Positions 10,431 to 22,484 of a stretch of 64,000 nt of DNA are shown here, piece after piece. The notes beneath the pieces were generated by a model. It was not told the DNA's origin. It worked only from the letters and a program-made list of their open reading frames with translations, and ran no database searches. Every line of letters starts with the position of its first letter. Within the stretch, counting starts at the first letter, position 1. This stretch comes from Odontocerum albicorne (Eukaryota; Arthropoda; Insecta; Trichoptera; Odontoceridae): the NCBI GenBank assembly GCA_949825065.1, contig OX463848.1:28277549-28341548 (forward strand). Reading direction: 5' to 3'. The position numbers and the translations under genes were made by a program.

Positions 10431-12500
10431 GTAAATAGTGGGACCGAACCCCGAGTTAGAGCAGTTCATTCCTTATTCTATAATATATGGTATAGTAACA
10501 TTAGATATACGAGTAATTCTCATGCATGTAATACTTAGGGATAAAAAAATAACATTATGTTACTTACGTGAAATGCATCGCATTTTTCTAAAATCTAGGG
10601 TTTACAAAGAATTAACAGCAGAGTGGAAGTTATATACTATATTCTAAAAGTAAAAAAACGTGATATGTCGGTGATGTAAGGTTTTTTTTCTAGTTTAGGA
10701 AGGTCTCAGTGACCAGATTAGCATATTAATTACACACTGAATAATCTAATTAACTTAAAATACACAGAAATTTTCTTAAATAGTTATCAGCTACAATCAA
10801 TCAAATAATATTGAAGAAAGTGAAATAAATAAATAAATATAGGTTTTTTTATAGCAACATAGTATACACAAACATATTTTGAGATTGCATGTACACTCGT
10901 ACATCTCAAGATAATGGCGAAAAAAATACATTTAAGAGAGAAGTTATCAAAAGGTCTGGGATCGTCTCGTAACATTCCTCCGGTCGAGGATTCGATAAAA
11001 TACAAGAATTTAATTTGTCCAAATGTATTTTTTTATTTTTATATCATTAGCTACATAGTAAAATATAAATTAATATGAATAAAATAATCTTTATGGTAAT
11101 GTTTTTTGGTTAGATGGAATGGCTTCTTGTTATTTAAGCATTAAATTAGCGTTTATATGCAAAACGGTGAAATTTAAAATTATTGGGTTGGTCCATATTT
11201 CTTTTTTGTTGACTCACGAGTCAACTTCTAGAATTTAAATGAACCTTAAGATTCATAAATCTCGCTAATCTCGAAAGACGCGTGTTTCGTAAGATTTAAA
11301 TCTGCGTTGAACGTCTGAAAGACTTAGTAGGAGAGTCATGCGATAATCTACTGCTTAAAAAGTCACCCTTTACTTCTGTTTACCCCCATTCCGATTTCAA
11401 CCCTTGCCTTACTTAAGAGGCAGTAATCACGCCAGTACAAAAGGTATTAATTTAATCTCGAAAAATGACACAGGTCGGACGTTTACCTTAAACCTAAAAT
11501 AAGTTCATAAAGATGAAAAATTTAAGCTTAATTCTTTATTTTACTTAGCGCCTTCATTTTTTAAGCTTTTAACCATTTATATTTGTAATTTTTATCTCTC
11601 AATACATTCTGCGTTTTGTGGGGATACATTTTAATCTCTCAACACATTCTGTGTTTTGTGGGGATACATTTGCCATAATGAAAAAAAAAAAACATCACAC
11701 AAAAATTTCCGTCTCGCATTGACGATGAAATAAAACAGTTTGAGCATCAGCAGTAGAATCTGAGAAGAATACATGGAGCGACAACGTATGACAGATTACT
11801 GAAGTGGTCAAGGATGAATGTGAACTTAAGGCTGATGTGAATGTGAACTGGCTGAGTAAAATCAAAAATATACTTTTTGAGATGGTTTGTACATGTAAAA
11901 AGAAATGGATGAAGAGAGATTAACAAAACAATATATAATGCAAAGCTTCGCCTCCATCACTCTTAAGTATGGTTTTGAAATGATACATTTCAAGTAGGCA
12001 GAAAAGTTAATGATAACAAGTAATGTATTAGACTTAAATTCTACTGAATATTGGAAATAAACTAAATAATATATAAAACAAACAATCAAAATTTTTTGGT
12101 ACGAGTATAAGCGGAATTTTGAGATTTTTTGTGTCTGTTTTTGTTAAAATAATACATAGAAAACTTGTATGAGGAAGACCTATTATTTTTTGTACAGATT
12201 TTTATATCCATTTATAATTGTAGTGAATTTGGTGGCATAAAATTTTGGTGTTTTATATTTATAAATATTAATCGAAAAATATAATACGACACAACAATGA
12301 CAGCAGTGTGAATTTTTATTACCATAATTGACGACATAAAAATCAAATAAATACTACTTATAAAAACGTATTTGAGTTATTTTCGAAAATAAAACAATAA
12401 ATTAACTCATACGCAGGTACTGACATGATATGCGTATGTTTAATATATAATTCTATGTACAAGTACATACACATATAGTCCATCTGACTTAATGCAATTA
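10431..12500. other. No gene seen
   Basis: AT-rich; ORFs at 10438-10647, 10787-11005 and 11862-12089 are hydrophobic low-complexity readings. TACGAGTA at 10508-10515 and 12100-12107. A 40-bp duplication is listed separately. Confidence 0.45.
11591..11671. repeat. 40-bp unit duplicated in tandem
   Basis: Two adjacent copies of a unit containing 'atctctcaa', 'acattctg' and 'gttttgtggggatacatt', offset by 40 bp and differing at a few positions. Confidence 0.85.
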
Positions 12501-12884
12501 TTAGGGGGACCGGAAAGTAATACAATTTTTAGGATGTACGAGTATGTTACCCTTTTACAGTCGGTTTGTCTCGAGACACGGTTCAGGAAACCTGTATTTT
12601 TTGTAACCATTAAAAAGGTGAGAATGGCGAATTCATTGTTTTTATTTTGAATTATTTTTTACCGTTATTTATAAATAATGTCAATGAGATCGAAAATCAT
12701 ACAGATACATTTTTTAAAGAAAAACATAAAAGTTGATTTAAAATGGGATTGAAAAATTGCCTGAATGGTGGCAAAAAGTGGTAGAAAATTATGGAAATTA
12801 TTTTATATGTTAGATTAGTGTTATGTTTTTAATAAATGTTTTGCAAATGATCAAAACTTTTTGATTACTTTCCGGTCCCCCTAA
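12501..12884 (+). mobile_element. 384-bp mariner-derived MITE
   Basis: Both ends carry the same inverted repeat, TTAGGGGGACCGGAAAGTAA, at 12501-12520 and, inverted, at 12865-12884. Each is bordered by TA (12499-12500 and 12885-12886), the target duplication of mariner elements. Inside, near the right end, the plus strand reads KLPEWWQKVVENYGNYF, the W-x2-V(V/I)-x-N-x-G-x-YF C-terminus of mariner transposases. The rest of the gene is gone. This is therefore an internal-deletion derivative of a mariner, unable to make transposase. TACGAGTA sits inside at 12537-12544. Confidence 0.9.
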
Positions 12885-12950
12885 TATATGTAATTTCTGG
12901 GTTGGGTTTGTTTCATAGCATGCTGTAATGTAAATAATGCCATTTACACA

Positions 12951-13075
12951 TATTGTATTACACTTTCATTATATACTCATCCTATCAGTTTAAATAAATA
13001 AATAATTTTAGCTGAACTCAACTTGGCGGGCTTATTGCCGTGTAGTAATCCCTTACAACCAGCCAAATTTTATTC
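12951..13075 (-). mobile_element. SINE 3' tail fragment
   Basis: Reverse-complement SINE tail: 'attgtattacactttcatta' and 'ggcgggcttattgccgtg' followed by 'tcccttacaaccagcc'. An AT-rich (aaat)n stretch is inserted inside the tail. The head is missing. Confidence 0.7.
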
Positions 13076-13132
13076 TGATACATTGTGATGTGACCGAAAT
13101 TTATGAGGTTGAATATATCTGTTACTGTGACA

Positions 13133-13176
13133 AAATTGGTCATAATACTCGTATATCTTAATATTATGACCAATTT
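13133..13176. repeat. Perfect 15-bp inverted repeat, 14-nt loop
   Basis: Arms aaattggtcataata (13133-13147) and tattatgaccaattt (13162-13176) are exact reverse complements. TACTCGTA overlaps the end of the left arm and the loop (13146-13153). It lies between two SINE fragments. Confidence 0.85.
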
Positions 13177-13221
13177 GGAATATATCGGTGTTGCTGTATC
13201 GTTACAGTTTCCAAATACAAC

Positions 13222-13385
13222 TTAATTTAATGTCATGTGGCAATGTCTTTATAGCAACTACAAAAGTATTTAAACAACCTTTATGATAAAACCAGATTGG
13301 ACACCCTTTTAGAAAATCTGGGATTCAATGGAAGTCGAACCCGCAACTTTCCGGTTGAAATACGGATGTGCTATCAATTAGGTAA
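13222..13385 (-). mobile_element. SINE copy
   Basis: Reverse-complement SINE from 'tgtcatgtggcaatgtcttt' through 'ccagattgg' and 'acccttttagaaaatctggg' to the B-box side 'gaagtcgaacccgcaa' and the A-box side 'gctatcaattagg'. Nearly full length apart from the tail. Confidence 0.75.
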
Positions 13386-16384
13386 AAAAAAACATCATAT
13401 TTGGTACTGATTTAGTAATAACAGATGAAAGGTTCGTTATTTGAGTTTATAAAGTAAAAATAGTCAAATATCACGAATATTATATTATTGTTCCACTGTT
13501 CTCTTCACCTACCGATGTCATTCACAAGTCTCCACGAATAACTACGAAGTTTTTATATTATACTTGTTTTCTTTCAGATTTAATAATACCGTAGATTTGG
13601 TGGGATTCATTGTGCTAAGAAACGTACACTGTCTTTAGCCTTTAAAATAAAGCTAAATACTCTCTTCGTTCCATCATGATCATAGTTATATCAAAATACA
13701 GGTTGTTAACTGACTTGTGATATTACAGATAAAAGTCAGTAAAAAGCCTGGTACTTCCCGCCCTTGTTTTGAGTAGTTCAATTTAATACAGGCCAAACAC
13801 TGGTTGGCTCCCTTATCAATCGATTTTAATTTTGATACTTTGATTGTCTATTCAACGTTCACTCATTTTTTTATCTCTTCTATATTTTCATTTCGGTTTT
13901 CCTTTGTAAAATAACATTTCCTTTGTCTTGTTCATTATATATTTTTTATTTTACAATTGTCAGAGTGAAAATTATATTCGCAGTCTTTGAATACCCTATT
14001 TTACAAGATATTTATTATAAACACGGTATTGATCCTAATTTCAAAGGAATTTAATATATAGATTTTCATTTCATGTCGCTATTAAATAAGAATGTTATCA
14101 TAATTAACACTTGCCACCCTATGATGGCTAGTGCGTGACCAGGACTTACATAATATTTTGAAGCTTAATCAGTTGAAACTTTGACTTATTTTTTCACTGT
14201 CTTCCTATGACACAAACACCTCAAAAATCGCCACTGGACCACCTCAACTAAACGAACGTAAAAATATATGTTAGGTTAATAAATCAAAGTAAAAATATAT
14301 CTAAAGTTAGGTATACTCGAACTCCAGGTTGCTTCTTACCAATGAATTGTACAATATTATAAATAAGAAATCATTTTTGAATAGTCTTGTGATTCTCATC
14401 AGGAATCCCAGCTATCTAAAAGACTTCTTCACTATCTCGTTCACATGATAATCAAATACAATATGGTTGTTTTGGATCCTTAATATTTTTAAGAAGTGTG
14501 TGAAAAATGTCCGTTTTTTAATATCCGTACTACAATTTAGTATGTTACATACTTATGAATGTGAAAATAAAAAAGTATCTCGAAATTTCTCTAATTTCTA
14601 TACAGTTTTTTACACGAATCATTGTTTTCTTTGAGAGTTATCTTTTTTTTGCATTTTTGCTTTTAGTAATCTTATTTTCATTGTCTATGCTTCACGGCCA
14701 TTATTCAAGAAGAATCATTATCTATGCTTTACACAGTCATTGACACTTATAATAATAGGTTATGAAACAAAAGCTGGTTGATCGGAAGAAAATACTCTGT
14801 AGAAATAAATTAAAATATTTGCCAGATGTATTTGCATGTAAATGAGGTATACATGTTTTGTATTTGCCCTATTTTAAAATAAGAGTCATAATGAGCTTTG
14901 GCACTTAAGAAGCTAATAAAAAAAAAACAATAACAAATATATGTTATACTTTGTTTTTTGTGGCTCCATTATCTAAGGTAATATATTTATTTTTGAATGA
15001 CATTCTGATAAAATGACTACGGAGTAAAGGAAACAACCCGTTGTATTTTGAATCTTGCCTATTTAATTAAGTTCTACACCGACTCGTGTGAAAGTTCTTG
15101 AAAGGTCTTTAAATCTTTTCACGCCTTTGTTGCCAGGCAAGAGTGTTGAACAATCTAAAATAGAAAGCCCGCGACACAACACAAGATTGCATACCTAATT
15201 TTATGTTTGCGTATATTCGTACACGAGTTGAACATAATACAATACCAAAAAAAAGTTCCCTTTGTTCGCGAGAAGAAAAAAAATGTTTTGTTTTCCTCAG
15301 GGTTTCAATTATATTGTACTTTGTGTGACAAACAGGAAAGTACAAAGGTATAATATTTTTTCCGTGTTGTTGTTTTTTCCTTTATTTTACAAATAATGAA
15401 TTTAGTAATAACGTACAATGTTATAATATTATAAAAATTCCAAGTACTATTAAAATTTAAAATCCACGTAGGGAATTATTACGTATTAGGAATAATTATA
15501 TCATTGGTGACCGTGAATTGGTTAGAATTTCATTAGTATTGGTTAGAATTTAAGTTAAGCAAACGGGTGACTTAGATTCGAATTGTAGTGGATTCATTTC
15601 CGGACTAGTTTTACTCTTATACTCGTATCATAACACTCATTTTTTGTTCCCCGAAGTTCATAAGCCAGTTATCAAAAAATTCTTATAGTGCTATTAAGCA
15701 AAACAAAGATAGCGCTTTAAAAATCTGTTAAATAAAATAATTGAGCATATTTACACTGGCAAACGTCATTGATCTTTAATCTCCTTGCCGTCGAAACTTT
15801 GAGTTTGATTTGCCAAGACTGGGATTACTGACATTGGTTAATTGTTTGCAGATAACATACGTCTTCCATTCGCAGGGTTGCTGGTGGCAATTATATTCGA
15901 TTGCGATGAATTGCCTTACAAAATTTTGGAAATATTTAAAATTTATTTAAAAATGTACATATACAATGTTTTATTTACCAATGTACATTTTCATTTATTT
16001 ATATCAAAATCAAAATTCTTCATCGTATTAATATGTAAGTTTTAAAAAGTGTATCATGAAGCCGATTGATCTGATTTTAGCAAGCACTTTCAGGATGCTA
16101 TAGGAAAATGTCTGTTTTAAATGCCCATCAAACTCTGAGGATTCTGGCATTCATAGATACTGCTGATGGTAGTTCAAGTCATGTGTAGAAGAGTCGCGGA
16201 CGACAAGTCCGATTTTGGAGAAGCCCATCATTATGTCTGAACGATCTTTTAGATTTTTTGAATAGTCGTTTCTCCATGATGGCATTAAATCATTCTGTCT
16301 GGTCTGTGTCACCTTTCCTTCTTATTCCTCAGTATGGTGTTAGCAACAAATCATTTCATCTTATTGTAAAAAAAAATCGTAGTA
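13386..16384. other. No gene seen
   Basis: Three kb of AT-rich sequence without a recognisable element. ORFs at 14555-14743, 15109-15345 and 15842-16045 are low-complexity. TACTCGTA at 15620-15627. 16050-16260 is less AT-rich but unrecognised. Confidence 0.45.
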
Positions 16385-16585
16385 CACAGTACAACCTGGT
16401 GGTTTTATTGGCAAGTGGCCATCTCTTTCAACCAACCTAAAAATGTCAAAAAAAGCCTTAAGTAAAAATCAGACTACCTTTTTTAAATCTGGGCGGGTAC
16501 CAATGGGAATTTAATCCGCAACTCCCGGGCTAGAAGACAAGGGCCTTGCCATGTACGCCTCGGAGGCAATCTATTTTATATTATT
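16385..16585 (-). mobile_element. SINE copy
   Basis: Reverse-complement SINE: 'acaacctggtggttttattg', 'ggccatctctttcaaccaac', the 'aaaaatcagac' middle, 'gggcgggtaccaatgggaat', and a head ending 'gccttgccatgtacgcc'. Near full length. Confidence 0.8.
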
Positions 16586-17044
16586 TATGGTTAGTTTACA
16601 TTTATGGTAATTTTATTTTATTTAGCTTGTAACGTTGATTATGATTGATGTTATAATACGTTAAAAAGCAGGTGCCTTAGGAATGTTCTTTGGTTTCTAA
16701 ATAATGCCGGAAAAAATCATTAATGTTGATTTTAATTTTGAGTCGTTCCTATTTTGTTGTTACGTAACAAGAATTAATATGGAGTAGTTATACTCTATTA
16801 TATTTCGTTGTATAAAGTAAGTATACTTTAGAGGGGTTTATTACCGTATTTTAAAGACATGGATTGTTATTGCATAATTTCAAATCAGTTATTATAAACC
16901 ACGCTCTATAACCATAATTTCGATGAAATGAAAATAAAACGTAAGAATGCTTTATGGCAACATGCTTACGAACTGGTTTAATTTCCAGCTGTTTTTTTAA
17001 CATATATTTTTTAAAGAAGGCTTTAATATAATAATATGGTACAT

Positions 17045-17123
17045 GTATACATATGCTTACGCGAAACCCCTTGTGGGATAGACAGAGATAAACAGATCTC
17101 CACACTTTTCTATCCAAATACAT
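17045..17123 (-). mobile_element. LINE family A, 3' end fragment
   Basis: The minus strand reads DRKVWRSVYLCLSHKGFR, matching the C-terminal 'DRKxWRSV...LSH' block of sister family A fragments. Confidence 0.6.
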
Positions 17124-17437
17124 AATTTTTATAGGTTCCCAACCTAAATCCCTGGAAATATTTTGGATTCAAAGTCGAAAAATAGACAAATATTATAATG
17201 TAAGGTTTTTAATTATTGAAATAATACGGCTCTGTTCATTTTGTTATTGTTTTGATGAACCGAATTTCATAAAATTTGATGGTTAAATCTTATAAAAGAT
17301 AAGTCACGTTTTAAGGTCTAATTTTACACCAATTTTGTTAATTTGCTTGTAATATCAAGGCAAACTAAAATATTTTTCATATTTTTTAAAGATATTTAAA
17401 GGTTTAATCCAAATGGAAATATTAAGTTGTACTCGTA

Positions 17438-17620
17438 GTGTAGGCAGTGAGAAAAAAGTGCCAGACTTTCTCTCGACACACAGTCTTCACCTCTTCTACA
17501 TTCATACACCTTCTCATTTAACTACGATTTCTCAGACTTTCTAAATACCATTCACTTGATCCAATTATACTTTCCTTGGTTTTCCTCTAACAAGACTCTC
17601 ACTCACATTTGTACCATGTA
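17438..17620 (-). mobile_element. LINE family A, 3' end fragment
   Basis: The minus strand reads MNVEEVKTVCREKVWHFF, preceded by the shared block 'ccattcacttgatccaatta' (in plus orientation). Same part of the element as at 7831-8040, on the same strand. Confidence 0.6.
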
Positions 17621-17934
17621 TTTTTTTCCAAATATATTTTTTTCTACGTCAATCTTTTAACATAACTTCCAATATTCCTTGCAAACATCTATGATAATTT
17701 TCCATTAGCAGATGTTATTTTTCAATAATATTCAATATTTTTTATTGAGCAATCTGTAGAATATGTACAATAATTTATATAAATGATAAAATTTAAAAGA
17801 AACCACATAAAAGGACAATGTGCTAATTTGTGGTGTGATGAGGGAACAAGATAAACAGATAACTTAAAGTAATATACAACAACATAATAGTCTGTAAGTG
17901 CCCACTGTACCAAAAATAATAAAAAATACAAAAC

Positions 17935-18375
17935 ATAATAGTCTGTTGGTGCCCACTTTGACTTATGGATGTGAAGGTTGGACTTGGTAGAATAAGGATA
18001 AAAGTAAGATTAATGGTGTGAGGATGTGTGCCCTGAGAGAAAAATGTGGATTATGGAATGAAGACATCAAAAAATAATACGTGAAATAAAAAATATGTTT
18101 TTAGTTATATGAAGAAATAAGCGTTAAGGGGGTTTGGACATAAGGAGAGAATTAATGACGAAATAATGACTAAGCGAGTATACAAGTCAGAAGTGCGAAG
18201 TGTGCGATGAAAAGGCACACCGAAAAAAACGTGTCTGAATCTAGTAGAATAGATTTTGAAAGCAGGTTAAGTGAGAAGCGTGAATAATATAATATTGTAC
18301 ATGACGAGATGTATGAAAGATGATCGAAATGTACGGAGATATGATCTCTCTGCCTTACCGCATGATACATGGCGT
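17935..18375 (+). mobile_element. LINE family A, reverse transcriptase C-terminal region
   Basis: Plus-strand reading: VPTLTYGCEGWTW, a stop, NKDKSKINGVRMCALRE, then GFGHKERINDEIMTKRVY and later RCMKDDRNVRRYDLSALP. The order (PTL-x-YG-x-E-x-W-T, then I-x3-MRALR, then W-x-GH-x2-RM-x-D-x-RxTKRVY) is the post-catalytic part of a LINE ORF2 up to its C-terminus. Several stops and shifts make it non-coding today. It is the opposite strand to the two preceding family A fragments. Confidence 0.7.
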
Positions 18376-18474
18376 AGTGATATACATGTATGAAAAAGTT
18401 AAAAAATGTTTTTTTTTATATGAAATATTATATTGTAACTTGTTTTTTATCACTGTTTCAATTCTTCCAAGTGT

Positions 18475-19004
18475 CATGTCAGGTCCCCCCAACGTTGAGT
18501 ATCACCTGAGAGTAGGCATCTTTGTCCCCGGCAGCCCAAAAAAGATCCTCAACGCTCCTTATACCAGTCCAATCACGTACATTGCGGAGCCAGGAGATTT
18601 GCCTCCTGTCAACACATTTTCGACCTTCTATTTTGCCTTGGGTGATCAGATGCAGTAATTTGTACTTTGCTCCTCTAAGTACATGACCCAAATAGGACAC
18701 CTTTCGGATTTTAATATCAGTCAGCTTGTGTTGCTGACCATATATGTCCAGGGTATCCGTAGCATTCTCCGGTGTATCCACATTTCGAATACTTCCAGTC
18801 GGTTCATACTACCATCTTTGAGGGTCCATGATTCCACTCCATACAAGAATACTGACCAAACGTAGCATTTGACTAACCGTTGTCGAAGTTTCAAGTTTAG
18901 ATTATCATCGCATAATACGCTTTTCATTTTATTAAAAGCCGCACGAGACGATTCAATTCAGCACTTGACTTCGGTTTCTGGGTCTTCCACTAAGATACTT
19001 CCGA
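18475..19004 (-). pseudogene. LINE family B reverse transcriptase C-terminal part
   Basis: From 19004 downward the minus strand reads TVFKYLGSILVEDPETEVKC, stop, IESSRAAFNKMKSVLCDDN, LKLRQRLVKCYVWSVFLYGV followed by ESWTLKDGSMNRLEVFEM. After a frameshift near 18775 it reads KVSYLGHVLRGAKYKLLHLI, GRKCVDRRQISWLRNVRDWT. The motifs KYLGS, LYG-x-E-x-WTL, YLGH-x2-RG-x-KY and GRR-x2-SWL-x-N-x-R-x-W are a familiar insect LINE ORF2 C-terminal half. It ends abruptly at about 19004, where a Penelope-type repeat begins, so the LINE was there first or the two joined there. Frame breaks: one stop and one shift. Confidence 0.8.
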
Positions 19005-19230
19005 GGTATTTAAACACTGTTTATTCCACTTTTTATAATGGTATAACCCTACCGGTTTTAAGGTTTTTACCTCCTTATCAGGGGAGCACAAACAAGACTG
19101 AGGTGAAAGCCTTGAAACCGACAGGGTTATACCGTTATAAAAAGTGGATTAAACAGTATTTGATAAAAACAAATTACAATGTCTTTCAACCTCTACAATG
19201 TTAATCTCTTAACTATAAATAATATTGAAT
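19005..19230. mobile_element. Penelope-like element termini, head to head
   Basis: Left part (19009-19095) is the minus-strand form of the Penelope-type terminus ('cactgtttattccacttttt', 'taaccctaccggttttaagg', 'tcaggggagcac'). Right part (19096-19205) is the same terminus on the plus strand (gaaagccttgaaaccgacag, 'ggttataccgttataaaaag'), followed by 'caaattacaatgtcttt' which also flanks other copies. No coding part remains. The left edge overlaps the LINE codons for TVFKYL by shared bases 'aaacactgt'. Confidence 0.7.
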
Positions 19231-19299
19231 TATTATATAGTTTGAAGTTAGGAAATAATAATTAATAGGAATCTAACAAGATAAAAGTATAAAAATAAC

Positions 19300-19600
19300 C
19301 CTAAGAGGTGTTCAGACGCATGACAAAAAAGTACTCTTTTGCATTTAGCGGAAAAGATTGGAATACTTGGAACATTTCATGAGAGGAAATAGTTATGAAA
19401 TCGTCCAAGTCAGAAACACGAGAAGGAAACTAAACAAGAACACGAGGTGTAGGAAGAAGAACAAACTTCTGACTGAATAACCTAAGAGATTGGTTTCACG
19501 ATAGCATGGATACATTGTTCAGAGAAACTGCATACAAAGTTTAAATGTCCATGATGATTGATAAACCTTCAACGTGGAGAAGAAAGATAAGAAGAAGAAG
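19300..19600 (+). mobile_element. LINE family B, 3' end
   Basis: Plus-strand readings EVFRRMTKKYSFAF, then after a shift GILG(H)FMRG-x-SYEIVQV, GRKK-like basic stretch, and 'ttggtttcacgatagcatgg' which matches the copy at 28.2 kb (LKNLRDWF..., DTLFRAVTDKVK). It ends in an (aag)n-like run, a plausible 3' tail. Heavily shifted. Confidence 0.65.
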
Positions 19601-20424
19601 AAAACTTATTCGTTCTAAATAATAAAAAGGAAAAATGATTGATTTTCACATTTTGTCGCAAATAATACGATTATTGACTTACTTTGATACGACCACGTCT
19701 CCGCTTCACTAAAGCCGACTTCTCCGAGAAGTGCTAGAAATCGATTTTCAGCGAGGCAATCATAATACTTCAAAGCTTACCTGCCTCAAGAGCATCTAGA
19801 AGTAATGCAATCGGACAGACAAATTGAAAACCTGTATGGTATCATTTAATTCAATTGATTTTTTTACTTTAAACTGGAAATGGGAATACTTAATATTAGG
19901 TTAATGCCATTGTTATCAGTGTATTAAGAAAAAAACAACTGCTTTTGTGTTTGGATATATAATGAACGTGAGGATTAAGAGAAGGGTAATAATGATAAAA
20001 ATACAATTTATACAGCGCTATTTCTGTGGCGTTATGGCAGAAGTTGATATATCTGTTTTTTGTCATTTTGTGTTTCTTCTCCCAATTTATAGAAAATATT
20101 TCTCAGCATGTTGTGGTAAAACTTGGTATTTCAGTCATTATCCAAACAAAATATATATCCTTTGGAAAAACTTAAAAAAATGCTTATTTATACTGATTTT
20201 AACAGCTTATCAAAGTTAATATTTCTTCTCATGTAAACTAAGGTAAAACTGACATATCAACTTGTGCCATAATGCCACAGATTTAGAGCGCAAACTTTCC
20301 TGAAGGGCGCTCCTATTTGGCAATTGAACCAACTATTATTGACAGATTAAAAATATTAAAAAATTAAAAAGTTGAGTGTATGGATAGGAAAGCAGTGGCT
20401 GTGGCCATTATATAATGTATTTTA
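19601..20424. other. No gene seen
   Basis: AT-rich to average sequence; 19690-19830 is less AT-rich but unrecognised. The ORF at 19947-20219 resembles nothing. Confidence 0.45.
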
Positions 20425-21401
20425 TTAGGTGTTAACATAAGTTGTGTCCGTTTTTTTCCAAATTTAAAAATGGGCACCAAAAGTAAAACAAAATGGTAAA
20501 GGTTATACGTCATTCGAAAGAAAATTTTCTGCTCTACGAAATATTGTGTTGGCTTTTACGTTACATATATTATTTTATTTGATTACAAGCCTTGAAAATG
20601 GAATGTCAAGTAGACAAAAGTGAGAATTTTCGACATCTCCTTCTGTTCGCGTTCAATTTAGCGAATAAAGCTGCCAAAGCTGCTCGCGATATTTGCGAAG
20701 TGTACCGTGAATATTCTATGAATAAAAGGACAGCTCGTTGATGGTTTTTGCGTTTCAAATACGGTAATTTCGACCTGAAAGACATGGAGCGTTCCGGACG
20801 ACCAGTGGACTTCGATGAGGACCGCTTAAACCATATTATTCATAAAGATCCCCTTCAAACCACCATAAAATTGGCTGAGCAGATGAATTGTAATCACATG
20901 ACTGTATACCGCTATCTTAAATCAATGGAAAAAGTCCAGAAGTTCGGCACTTGGGTTCCACATGTTTTGAGTGAAAACAACAAAAATCAACGTTCGACAA
21001 TTTCTGCTGGTTTGCTCACGCGTCACGATAACGCCCGCCCTTATATCACTAACATTACGAAAAATGCCATTCAAACGCTTGATTGAGAAGTCTCGCCGCG
21101 CCCTCCACATTCTCCAGACCTTGCGCCGTCGTTTTCCACCTTTTCCGGTCGCTTTCGAACAATTTGCGCGGCGTTTCCTTCAATAATAACGTCGAATTGT
21201 GGACATGGTTGGACGAATTCCTCGAGTCAAGACCGGATGGTTTTTATCGCACAGACATTGAAAAACTTGTAGAACGTTGGCAAGAAGTTGTAAATAATGA
21301 ATGAGAATACATTATTGACTAATTTGTTATAATTTTTTTTGTTGTGTCCTCATGTTATCTTCATTTGGAAAAAAACGGACACAACTTATGTTAACACCCA
21401 A
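20425..21401 (+). mobile_element. 977-bp mariner with internal deletion
   Basis: Ends match as inverted repeats for about 38 bp (TTAGGTGTTAACATAAGTTG... and, inverted, TTGGGTGTTAACATAAGTTG...), with one difference, bordered by TA at 20423-20424 and 21402-21403. A transposase frame starts at ATG 20598 (MECQVDKSENFRHLLLFAF), has one TGA at 20739-20741, and continues RFKYGNFDLKDMERSGRPVD, DPLQTTIKLAEQMNCNHMTV, GTWVPHVLSENNKNQR, LLTRH. It then jumps straight to DNARPYITN, so the stretch holding the first catalytic Asp is deleted; the second Asp motif and a worn HSPDLAP remain. A shifted frame ends ERWQEVVNNE at 21304. Both termini and most of the DNA-binding half are kept, but no active enzyme can be made. 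Young compared with the mariner at 1.1 kb. Confidence 0.93.
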
Positions 21402-22484
21402 TACTTTCTTGCATCTGCATATGTTCAGAAAAACATATTAGATGAGAAAACTTACTAAGGGAAGACGAAGTACAAAGAAACCTTTGTAGATCTTCCGGTA
21501 AGTAATAGTTACACATTCAACTTTAGATGTAGTATAGTGTCCAATCAAATATTGTGTGCGTAATGTTTAATCAAATATTGTGTGTGTGCGTTAGTGTAGT
21601 GTTCAATCAAATAAACAATAACAAATTTTGGTAAAACCTTTCAAAAAGGGTTGTCTTTAAGTGTTTCCTGAAGCTGCAAATGCCAGCCATATTTCTAACA
21701 GGATCAGCAACGGTAAAAGCTATATCATAATATTCCGCTCTATTGTATCGATTCGGAATAATCAATTTATTAGATGAAGTCGAATTCCTGGTAAAACTAG
21801 AGTGGCGTGTTAGTGGCTACTAAGGGGAAGGGGAAAGGGTGTGTAGGCGGATCAAGCATTTGGTGTTTGAATGGGAAACATGTTGAGGAAAGGGTTATTA
21901 CTTCAATTGACCTGATTATTTATAATATGGAGACCTGATTTGCTAATCTCGGGAATTTCTAAGTTGTCCAGCAATATAACCTCTCAGCTTTTATGTAGAA
22001 TCCGTGAACCGTGATAGATATCAAACAAGCAGATTTTTCTCAATCAACCGATTAGCGAATTATAAATAACGAGCACTAACTCATTATTAATTGATTTAGT
22101 ATTTATATTGCAGAATTCCATTTTTGAACAGAATGACTTAATACTAAAATGTGAAAAAAATCTACAAAATAAGTGACAGACCTGTTTCGCTTTAGAAAAA
22201 AAACTTTAATAATGCTTTTGTAAATGGTAACAGACCTGTCACTTTAATTTAAGTTCATTGTGTAGAGTTTTTTTTCATATTTAAATGCGAAATCATTCTG
22301 TTTAGCAATGATCTGTCAATAATAATAATGGGAGTTGACGAAAAACCTGTTTGGATATAGCATTACTTGTTAAATTATTTATACAATTAAATACCTTACT
22401 TAAGTATGATATTCACATACTTAAAAATACATCAATCAAAAATGCAAAGAAGTCTATATTCAAAATATAATTCAGAACATTTTA
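21402..22484. other. No gene seen
   Basis: Contains an imperfect local duplication at 21540-21625 (tcaatcaaatattgtgtg-type unit). Otherwise AT-rich with nothing recognised. Confidence 0.45.

Noticed and set aside
18479..18781. Separate gene from the neighbouring 18721-18927 ORF
   Set aside because: Both are parts of one LINE reverse transcriptase separated by a frameshift.
20748..21086. A functional mariner transposase
   Set aside because: The first catalytic Asp region is deleted, a TGA lies upstream in frame and the C-terminus is shifted.
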